The notes under the pieces: generated by a model
Told to the model about the DNA's origin: nothing
Database searches by the model: none
Seen by the model: the letters and a program-made list of their open reading frames with translations, nothing else
In this document: piece by piece, positions 55,188 through 62,149 of the stretch
Position numbering within the stretch: position 1 is the stretch's first letter
How the letters are laid out: the number at the start of each line of letters is the position of its first letter
Program-made: the position numbers and the translations under genes
Source of the DNA: RBG-16-66-20 sp036560705
Lineage (GTDB): Bacteria > Pseudomonadota > Gammaproteobacteria > Burkholderiales > SG8-39
Assembly: GCA_036560705.1 (NCBI GenBank)
Contig: DATBQR010000077.1
Span: 1-64,000 of the forward strand
Direction of reading: 5' to 3'
Length of the DNA stretch: 64,000 bases

Positions 55188-55724
55188 CTAGCCTTTACGG
55201 GCAGCCATCTGCGCGGCCACCAATTCGGCGAACTGGACCATGAAGGCATTGCGCCCGCGCACTGCGTAATCCCGCTCGACTGCCGCGAAACTGAGCGTCA
55301 GCGTCGTGCGGCCCAGCCAGAAGAAGACGAGCAGCGCGGCCGCTCCCGCCGCCATCGTCATCGCGGCTGGGAACAGCAGCCTGGCGAGATGACCAAGCGC
55401 CGTGAACCCGGCGACCAATACCGCGTCCAGCGACTCGCGCCCCGCGCCCGAACCGACTTTCGAGGCGAGCTCGGACATCCACGTCTGCAACGGCCCGGAG
55501 ACCGCGCCAAGAATCAGCGCGCAGACCAGCAGCGCGACCGCCCAGTTCAGCTTGCGTACATCGCGCTCGAAGGCCACGCGCACGGCCGCCAGCTGCACGA
55601 GCGGTACCGCCTCCATGGAGTCGCCGCCGTGATGCACGAGGCGGTTCGCATATAGCGTCAGGCGCGAGCCGCGCTGGAGGCCGGAGGCGATTTCGAATTC
55701 GGCGAGGGGAGTATCGGCAGTCAC
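55188..55724 (-). CDS. Small membrane protein of unknown function between ubiA and ubiD
   Basis: I do not recognise this 178-residue protein. It has a soluble N-terminal part (EFEIASGLQRGSRLTLYANRL and DSMEAVPLVQLAAVRVAF, perhaps a small beta domain). Two transmembrane segments follow (about residues 62-80 and 110-135), with a C-terminal domain ending FAELVAAQMAARKG. The GTG start overlaps the ubiA stop (GTGA) and its stop is 2 bases before the ubiD ATG, so it is made with two ubiquinone enzymes. A role near the quinone pathway is suggested by position only. Confidence 0.8.
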   Translation of the reverse strand: MTADTPLAEFEIASGLQRGSRLTLYANRLVHHGGDSMEAVPLVQLAAVRVAFERDVRKLNWAVALLVCALILGAVSGPLQTWMSELASKVGSGAGRESLDAVLVAGFTALGHLARLLFPAAMTMAAGAAALLVFFWLGRTTLTLSFAAVERDYAVRGRNAFMVQFAELVAAQMAARKG

Positions 55725-56590
55725 AACAGGTAGGAAAGCGCGATCCCGGTGAATATGGCGAGGCCGACCCAGTTGTTGTGCCGGAACGCCCGGAAGCAGC
55801 CCTCTCGCGAGCGGTCGCGGATCAACGTGTAATGGTAGAGCATCATGCCGGCCGCCATGGCAAGCCCGGTGTAATAGGGCCAGTCGAAGCGCAGCAGGAA
55901 GCCGATCCAGGCGAGGATCGCGAGCATGAGGACGTAACTCGCCATCACCGCGGCGACGTCGTAGCGACCCAGCGTGATCGCCGAAGTGCGGATGCCGATC
56001 TTCAGGTCGTCGTCGCGGTCCACCATGGCGTATTCGGTATCGTAGGCGAAGGCGTAAAACACGTTCGCCGCGAGCAGCGCCCAGCACTCCCAGGGAAGCT
56101 GGTTGCGGGTCGCGGCGAAAGCCATCGGAATGCCGAAGCCGAAAGCGATCCCCAGGCAAAGCTGCGGCAGCGGGAAGAAGCGCTTGGCGAACGGGTAGCT
56201 GCAGGCGATTGCCAGTGCCGCCAGCGAAAGCAGGATGGCGTACCGGTTCAGGAACAACACCAGGCAGAACGAGGCCGCGGCGAGCACGGCGCCGAGCGCC
56301 AGCGCTTCCCTGGGCGCGATCTCGCCGGATGCGAGCGGCCGCTCGCGCGTGCGCTCGACACGGCCGTCAAAATGGCGGTCGGCCCAGTCGTTGACGGCGC
56401 AGCCCGCCGAACGCATGAGGATGGTGCCGGCGACGAAGATCATCAGCACGTCGAGCCGCGGATGGCCGCGCGCGGCGATCCATACCGCCCATAGCGTGGG
56501 CCACAGCAGCAGCAGCGCGCCGACCGGCTTGTCGAGCCGGATCAGCCGCTCGTAGGCGTCGATGCGCCTGGCTGCGGTTGCGAAGTCCAT
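55721..56590 (-). CDS. ubiA: 4-hydroxybenzoate polyprenyltransferase
   Basis: UbiA attaches the polyprenyl tail to 4-hydroxybenzoate in the inner membrane. The 289-residue protein has about eight to nine membrane segments and the two Asp-rich motifs NDWADRHFDGRVERTRERPL and YDTEYAMVDRDDDLKIG, which bind the prenyl diphosphate through magnesium. It begins the ubiA-unknown-ubiD run. Confidence 0.97.
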   Translation of the reverse strand: MDFATAARRIDAYERLIRLDKPVGALLLLWPTLWAVWIAARGHPRLDVLMIFVAGTILMRSAGCAVNDWADRHFDGRVERTRERPLASGEIAPREALALGAVLAAASFCLVLFLNRYAILLSLAALAIACSYPFAKRFFPLPQLCLGIAFGFGIPMAFAATRNQLPWECWALLAANVFYAFAYDTEYAMVDRDDDLKIGIRTSAITLGRYDVAAVMASYVLMLAILAWIGFLLRFDWPYYTGLAMAAGMMLYHYTLIRDRSREGCFRAFRHNNWVGLAIFTGIALSYLL

Positions 56591-56632
56591 GCGAGTCCGG
56601 TCGAGGATATCAGGCGGGAGAAAGGACGCGCA

Positions 56633-58687
56633 TCAAGCGCGCGAGAATTCGTTCCGGGAAGCAAGCCAGCGTTCGACGTGACGCCGGGCCGCCCGGGGAT
56701 CGTTCTCCAGCAGCATTTCCGCCGCCTCGCGCGCTTCTCCCGCCAGGGGCCCGTCTTTCTCCAGGTCGGCATAGCGCAGCAGCGGCATGCCGCTCTGGCG
56801 CTCGCCGAGATATTCGCCCGGGCCGCGCAGCTCGAGATCCCGGCGCGCGATCTCGAAACCGTCGCTCTCCTCGAAAATCACCTTGAGGCGCGCCAGCGCC
56901 GTCCCGGAAAGCGGCGCGGCGTACAGCAGGACGCAGACGCTTTCGCGTGCAGTTGTACCTGATGCACGACCGATGCGCCCGCGCAGCTGGTGCAGCTGCG
57001 CGAGGCCGAAGCGCTCGGCGTGCTCGATCACCATCAGCGAGGCATTCGGCACGTCCACGCCAACCTCGATGACCGTCGTCGCAACCAGGAGGTTCAGTTT
57101 GCCCGTCGCGAAAGCCCTCATGACGGAAGCTTTTTTATCCGCCGGCAGGCGGCCGTGCAGCAACCCCACCCGCAGGTTCCTCAGTTCACTTCGAAGCGCC
57201 TCGAACGTATCGACCGCCGTCTGCAGGTCTCCGTCCTTCGATTCCTCGATCACGGGGCACACCCAATACGCTTGCTGGCCTTCGGCGCAGGCCGCGCGGA
57301 TGCGCTTCAGCACCTCCGCGCGCCGGCCGCTCGCCACCAGGCGCGTCGCCACGCTGCGGCGCCCCGGCGGCAGCTCGTCGATGGTCGAGATGTCCAGGTC
57401 CGCGTAGTAGCTCATCGACAGCGTGCGCGGTATCGGCGTCGCGCTCATCATCAACTGGTGGGGCGCGAGACCCGCCTCGGCCTTTTTCTTCAGCGCGAGC
57501 CGCTGCTGCACGCCGAAACGGTGCTGTTCGTCCACGACGGCAAGCGCGAGGCGCGCGAAACCGACTTTCTTCTGGAACAGCGCGTGCGTGCCGATGGCGA
57601 CGAGGGGCGCCGGTTCCCGCAGCCTTTTCACCACCGCGTTCTTTTCCGCGGCCGAAAGCCCGCCGTGCAGCCAGGCAATCGGCACTCCCAGCGGCGCCAG
57701 CCATTCCGAAAACTTGCGCAAGTGCTGTTCGGCGAGGATTTCGGTGGGCGCCATCACCGCCGCCTGGCAGCCCGCGTCCAGCGCGGCAAGGCAGGCGATC
57801 GCCGCGACGATGGTCTTGCCGCTGCCGACATCGCCCTGCAGCAGCCGCTGCATCGGATGCGGCTGGCCCAGGTCGCGCAGGATTTCCGCCATCGCGCGCC
57901 GCTGCGCGCGCGTCAGACGGAACGGCAGCTTGCCGAGGAAGCGCTTCAGCAGCGGGCCGTTCGAAGGCAGCGGCAGTGCATCCCGCGCGCGCCTGGCCCT
58001 GTACGCGATGCGCATCGACAATTGCTGCGCGAGCAGCTCGTCGAACTTGACGCGCCGCCATTCGGCGCTCGCGCGCCCGGTGAGTTCGGCGACGAGCGCA
58101 TCTGGGGAGGGATGATGCAAAGACCGCACGCTCTCGGCGATGCCGTTGAGCCCGTAGCGCCGGCGCATGGCTTCCGGCAAGCTGTCGTCCAGCTCCACCT
58201 CGTCGAGCGCACCGAGGACGAGTTTGCGCAGCGCGTATTGAGAAAGGCCGGCGGTGGTCGGATAGACCGGCGTCAGCGCCTGCGCCAACGGCTCGTCCGG
58301 CGAAACGATGCGGTAGCGCGGATGGACCATTTCGGCGCCGAAGAAGCCGGGACGCACTTCGCCATAAGCGCGCACGAAGAGTCCTTCGTCCGCCGCACGC
58401 TGGAATTGCTTCAGCTGGCTGCCATAGAAATTTAGGAAGCGCAGCACCAGGTTCTCGGCGTGAACCACGAGTTGGCGCTTGGGGCGGTATTTGACCTCGG
58501 CATTGAGCACCTTCGCCTCGACCAGCACGGGCGTGCCGGCCGGCGCCGCTTCGGCGGATGTGAGGCGGGTTTCATCCTCGTACCGGTGAGGAAGGTGCAG
58601 GGCCAGGTCGTCGGCTGAACGCAGGCCGAGCTTGGCGAGCTTTTGCGCGATCGCGGTCGGGCGTTCCTGTTTTGGTTCTCTCTTCAA
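56633..58687 (-). CDS. recG: ATP-dependent DNA helicase RecG
   Basis: RecG reverses stalled replication forks and processes Holliday junctions. The 684-residue protein has an N-terminal wedge/OB domain (LHLPHRYEDET), Walker A GDVGSGKTIVA, the DEQH box variant VVDEQHRFGVQQR, SATPIPRTL, and the C-terminal LRGPGEYLGERQSG. I placed the start at TTG 58687, which overlaps the ridA stop (TTGA); no better start is available nearby, and the frame upstream is a shadow. Length is close to the usual 690. Confidence 0.95.
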   Translation of the reverse strand: MKREPKQERPTAIAQKLAKLGLRSADDLALHLPHRYEDETRLTSAEAAPAGTPVLVEAKVLNAEVKYRPKRQLVVHAENLVLRFLNFYGSQLKQFQRAADEGLFVRAYGEVRPGFFGAEMVHPRYRIVSPDEPLAQALTPVYPTTAGLSQYALRKLVLGALDEVELDDSLPEAMRRRYGLNGIAESVRSLHHPSPDALVAELTGRASAEWRRVKFDELLAQQLSMRIAYRARRARDALPLPSNGPLLKRFLGKLPFRLTRAQRRAMAEILRDLGQPHPMQRLLQGDVGSGKTIVAAIACLAALDAGCQAAVMAPTEILAEQHLRKFSEWLAPLGVPIAWLHGGLSAAEKNAVVKRLREPAPLVAIGTHALFQKKVGFARLALAVVDEQHRFGVQQRLALKKKAEAGLAPHQLMMSATPIPRTLSMSYYADLDISTIDELPPGRRSVATRLVASGRRAEVLKRIRAACAEGQQAYWVCPVIEESKDGDLQTAVDTFEALRSELRNLRVGLLHGRLPADKKASVMRAFATGKLNLLVATTVIEVGVDVPNASLMVIEHAERFGLAQLHQLRGRIGRASGTTARESVCVLLYAAPLSGTALARLKVIFEESDGFEIARRDLELRGPGEYLGERQSGMPLLRYADLEKDGPLAGEAREAAEMLLENDPRAARRHVERWLASRNEFSRA

Positions 58688-59061
58688 CCGGCGTACAGGA
58701 TGCAGTCGATCTCCACCAGCGCGCCGCGCGGCAGGCTGGCCACGCCGATCGCCGCGCGCGACGGATAAGGCTGGCCGACGTACTGCGCCATGATCTCGTT
58801 GACCTTGGCGAAGTGGCCGAGATCCGTAAGGTAAACAGTCATGCGCACCGCGCGGTCCAGCCCCAGCCCGGCGGCCTGAGCGATCGCGGCGAGGTTCCTG
58901 AACACGCGGTGGATTTGCGCATCGATACCCTCCGCCAGTTGCATGCTCGCCGGGTCGAAGCCGATCTGGCCGGAGACATAGACCGTATCTCCAGCGCGCA
59001 CTGCCTGCGAATAGGTGCCGATTGCGGCAGGCGCCTCGGTTGTCTGGATCGGGATCTTCAT
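58684..59061 (-). CDS. ridA: RidA family enamine/imine deaminase
   Basis: RidA hydrolyses reactive 2-aminoacrylate and similar enamines. The 125-residue sequence contains the motif region AIGTYSQAVRAGDTVYVSGQIG and the C-terminal signature YPSRAAIGVASLPRGALVEID. ATG at 59061 is 19 bases from the divergent TPR gene. The Arg in PSRAAI is the expected substrate-binding residue. Confidence 0.95.
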   Translation of the reverse strand: MKIPIQTTEAPAAIGTYSQAVRAGDTVYVSGQIGFDPASMQLAEGIDAQIHRVFRNLAAIAQAAGLGLDRAVRMTVYLTDLGHFAKVNEIMAQYVGQPYPSRAAIGVASLPRGALVEIDCILYAG

Positions 59062-59080
59062 AAAGAGGTATGTTAGCCCA

Positions 59081-59419
59081 ATGACGTATCCCACATCGCC
59101 CTCCATCGAGCGCCTGGAGAAGCTGCTCGGCACGCCGCGCGATGGAGCGCTGCTGCGGTTCTCGCTGGGCCTGGAATATCTGAGAATCGAAAGCACCGAA
59201 AAAGCAGCGGCGTTTCTTCACGAAGCCGTCGCCAGGGACCCGGGCTATTCCGCCGCCTGGCGCGCGCTCGGCAAGACCCTCGAATCCACCGGACGGGCGG
59301 CCGAGGCGCTGGGGGCCTATCGCAGCGGCATCGCGGCGGCGCAGAAAAAGGGCGACAAGCAGGCGGAAAAGGAAATGACCGTGTTCGCGCGCCGCATCGA
59401 GAGGAAAATCGCCGGATGA
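59081..59419 (+). CDS. Small TPR-repeat protein
   Basis: This 112-residue protein has about two tetratricopeptide repeats (LRFSLGLEYLRIESTEKAAAF and YSAAWRALGKTLESTGRAAEA). No signal peptide. It probably mediates protein contacts; the partner is unknown. The ATG at 59081 follows AGGT, in a short gap divergent from ridA, and the stop overlaps the DUF2237 gene (ATGA), so the two are likely a unit. Confidence 0.88.
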   Translation: MTYPTSPSIERLEKLLGTPRDGALLRFSLGLEYLRIESTEKAAAFLHEAVARDPGYSAAWRALGKTLESTGRAAEALGAYRSGIAAAQKKGDKQAEKEMTVFARRIERKIAG

Positions 59420-59805
59420 AACAACAGGCGAAGACAGACCGGGCGCTGAACGTGTTCGGCCAGCCGCTGGAACCCTGCAGCCTCGATCCGCTGACCGGCT
59501 TCTACCGCGACGGCTGCTGCAACACCGGGTACGACGACACCGGCATTCACACCGTGTGCGTGCGGGTGACCGCGAAATTTCTCGCGTTCTCGAAACAACG
59601 CGGCAACGATCTGAGCACGCCGATGCCGGACTTCGGCTTCCCCGGCCTCAGGCCCGGCGACCAGTGGTGCCTGTGCGCGGGACGCTGGAAGGAAGCGCTC
59701 GACGCCGGCGCCGCGCCGCAGGTAGTGCTGGCGGCGACGCACGAAGAGACGCTGGCGATCGTCGCGCTGGCGGACCTCAAGCGGCACGCCGTCGACCTGA
59801 GCTGA
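59416..59805 (+). CDS. DUF2237 family protein
   Basis: This 129-residue protein matches the DUF2237 pattern: LNVFGQPLEPCSLDPLTGFYRDGCC, TGIHTVCVRVTAKFLAFSKQRGNDLSTP and GLRPGDQWCLCAGRW. Function is not known for this family. Conserved cysteines and acidic residues hint at metal or cofactor binding, but this is inference. It overlaps the TPR gene by four bases. Confidence 0.9.
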   Translation: MKQQAKTDRALNVFGQPLEPCSLDPLTGFYRDGCCNTGYDDTGIHTVCVRVTAKFLAFSKQRGNDLSTPMPDFGFPGLRPGDQWCLCAGRWKEALDAGAAPQVVLAATHEETLAIVALADLKRHAVDLS

Positions 59806-59825
59806 ACACCCGGATTTGCGGGATC

Positions 59826-59901
<76 letters not shown>

Positions 59902-59989
59902 ACGGAAGGGGCGGAATTCTACATTAGTTAGGCAATTCCGGGACAAGCGGGACCGCGCCCGATATCATTCCCGGTCGAAAGGAACATCC

Positions 59990-60730
59990 ATGGATATCAC
60001 TCCCCCGTTCGGCTACCAGGACATCGTCCCGCTCAACCGCAACCAGAAAGTGCGGCTGCTCAAGCCGGGCGAGATGCCCGAGTTCGCGCGCAACCTCAAT
60101 GCGATCCCGATCAGCTACACCGAATTCGCGCTGGTGGCGCGCGAATATCCGATCGTCTTCACCGCCGCCGCCGGCACCCAGGTTTTCATGCCTGTTGCGG
60201 TGCTGGGGGTCGGCACCGGCGAAAACCTGTACAACAACGGCGGCGCCTGGGCCGGCAACGTCTACGTCCCGGCCTACGCGCGGCGCTTCCCGTTCTGCAT
60301 GACCAGGGTGACGCTCGACAAGGTCGAGCAGCAGAACCGCCTCATCTGCGTCGAGAAGGCTTACCTGGACGAAAAAGCGGGCGAGGCGATGTTCGACGCC
60401 AAGGGCCAGCCGCTCGAAAAGTGGAAGGAAATCGAGCGCCTGCTCACCGAATACGAAGTCGACCTGGAGCGCAGCCGTGAAATGTGCGGCATCCTGGCCG
60501 ATTATGGCCTGCTCGAACCCTTCACCATGCAGGCAAAGCTGAACAAGGGCGGCGATCCGATGAACCTGACCGGGATGCACCGGATCGTGGAGGCCAGGAT
60601 CGAGCACTTGAACGCGAGCCAGCTCAAGAACCTCGTCAAGAAAGGCATCCTGTCGCGCACCTACGCGCACCTGCTGTCTCTCGAGAACTTCGCCAGGCTC
60701 ATCGACCGCAAGGCGGCGAAGACGGCCTGA
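59990..60730 (+). CDS. SapC family protein
   Basis: This 246-residue protein matches the SapC family (PF07277-type), named for a gene next to S-layer genes. Segments such as YTEFALVAREYPIVF, WAGNVYVPAYARRFPF and LYTE-like ends fit the family. There is no signal peptide or membrane segment, so it appears cytosolic. Its role is unproven. It faces a type I secretion pair across a 33-base gap, which fits a link to export of a surface or repeat-containing protein, though no substrate gene is in the window. Confidence 0.85.
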   Translation: MDITPPFGYQDIVPLNRNQKVRLLKPGEMPEFARNLNAIPISYTEFALVAREYPIVFTAAAGTQVFMPVAVLGVGTGENLYNNGGAWAGNVYVPAYARRFPFCMTRVTLDKVEQQNRLICVEKAYLDEKAGEAMFDAKGQPLEKWKEIERLLTEYEVDLERSREMCGILADYGLLEPFTMQAKLNKGGDPMNLTGMHRIVEARIEHLNASQLKNLVKKGILSRTYAHLLSLENFARLIDRKAAKTA

Positions 60731-60739
60731 GGATTTGTC

Positions 60740-60759
60740 GTCCTCGCGAAGGCGGGGAC
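60740..60759. repeat. Short palindromic repeat (REP-like) between convergent genes
   Basis: An 8-base stem (GTCCTCGC with GCGGGGAC, one G-T pair) closes a GAAG loop between the SapC and adaptor genes. The core resembles the dispersed GCGAAGGCGGGGA-type palindromes common in betaproteobacterial intergenic regions. It could act as a transcription end or RNA stabiliser. Confidence 0.5.
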
Positions 60760-60763
60760 CCGC

Positions 60764-62149
60764 TTACCTTTCTCTACCGGCCTCGGCCGCGATTTTCTGC
60801 ACGGGCGACAGCACGTACTCGAGCACAGTGCGCTCGGCGAGCTTGATCTCCGCGGTGAGCTGCATTCCCGGCAGCAACGCGAAATACGCCTCGCCGACGC
60901 GCAACTCCTGCGTCAACGGCTCCAGCTGCGCGCGGTAGGCATACGCGACCCCTGAGGGGCGCGTCCCGTCCGCGCCGGCAGTCTTTGCGGTTTCGCCGCC
61001 GCGCTCCGTGGAATCGGCCGACACGCGGGCCACCCTGGCATCGAGCATGCCATAGCGCTGGAACGGGAAACTCGCCAGTTTCAGCTTGGCGTTTTGACCC
61101 TCGGTGACAAAGCCGGCGTCCTGGTTGGCGAGCCAGACTTCCGCGACCAGCGCTTCGCCGTCCGGCACCAGCGTCATCAGCACGGTGCCGGGCGAAAGCA
61201 CCGCCCCCGGGGTTTGCGTCGCCAGATCCTTCACCACGCCGTCCGCCGGGGAGCGGAGTTCCGCAAGCTGCTGGCGATGGAGCAGTTTCTCCAGCTCCTG
61301 CACCAGGCGCGCGAGCTGCGTTTCCGCCTCGATGCGCTCGCCATGCAGCTGCGCGCGGTAGCCCGCCGCGATCTGCGCGACGCGCCGCTCGCCCTGGTCG
61401 ATCGCCGCCCGTGCACCCTCGACGCGATGCTCCTGCGCGCGCAAGTCCTGCTCCATCTCGAGGCGCTCCCGGCTGCGCTGCGCCAGCATCAGCCTGCCCG
61501 CATAACCATCGCGCGCCAGGCGCTCGAACGCCCGTTCCTGCTCGACGAGCACCGGCAGCGCGCCGGCGAGCTTGCCCAGCGTTTCCTGCGCGGCCAGCAT
61601 GTCGCGCCGTGCGCGGGCAATCACCGTGCGCTGCTCGGCAAGTCCCGCCTCCTGGGCGAGCACCCGAGCCTCGCGCTGAGCCTCGACTTGCGCGTGCAGG
61701 CGCGGCGGATCTTCCGCCAGCATCGCCAGCCGCGTGCCGTTCAGTTCCGCGTCGATCCGCCTCAGCTGGAGCCGGCGCACGGCGATCTCGTTCTGCGCCG
61801 TCGCGGCGTCGGCCTCGGCCGAACGGACGTCCATGCGCGCCAGCACCTGGCCGGCGCGCACGCGCTCGCCTTCCCCGACCAGCAGCTCGCGCATGACCCC
61901 GCCCTCCGCCGGCTGCACGATGCGCAGCTGGGATTTCGGCACCAGGCGCCCCTCGGCGACCGCTACCACGTCGAGCTTGCCGAAACCCGCCCAGACGGCG
62001 AGGGCGCAGATCAGCGCCAGTACGATCCGCAGCACCGCGCGCGGCAGCGGCGAGGGCGCCTCCTCCTCGAGTTGCAGGATCGCCGGCAAAAATTCGGACC
62101 GCCGCGCGACCGCGGGGGGCTTCGCGAACGGACGCGCCGGAAGTTTCAT
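60764..62149 (-). CDS. HlyD-type periplasmic adaptor (type I secretion membrane fusion protein)
   Basis: This 461-residue adaptor has one N-terminal membrane segment (about 38-57), a lipoyl-like domain (GRLVPKSQLRIVQPAEGGVM), a long coiled-coil hairpin (about 105-300) and a C-terminal beta-barrel part with RSPADGVVKDLATQTPGAVL. It bridges an ABC exporter in the inner membrane and an outer-membrane channel. It overlaps the ABC exporter gene (ATGA). No TolC-like gene is visible. Confidence 0.92.
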   Translation of the reverse strand: MKLPARPFAKPPAVARRSEFLPAILQLEEEAPSPLPRAVLRIVLALICALAVWAGFGKLDVVAVAEGRLVPKSQLRIVQPAEGGVMRELLVGEGERVRAGQVLARMDVRSAEADAATAQNEIAVRRLQLRRIDAELNGTRLAMLAEDPPRLHAQVEAQREARVLAQEAGLAEQRTVIARARRDMLAAQETLGKLAGALPVLVEQERAFERLARDGYAGRLMLAQRSRERLEMEQDLRAQEHRVEGARAAIDQGERRVAQIAAGYRAQLHGERIEAETQLARLVQELEKLLHRQQLAELRSPADGVVKDLATQTPGAVLSPGTVLMTLVPDGEALVAEVWLANQDAGFVTEGQNAKLKLASFPFQRYGMLDARVARVSADSTERGGETAKTAGADGTRPSGVAYAYRAQLEPLTQELRVGEAYFALLPGMQLTAEIKLAERTVLEYVLSPVQKIAAEAGRER

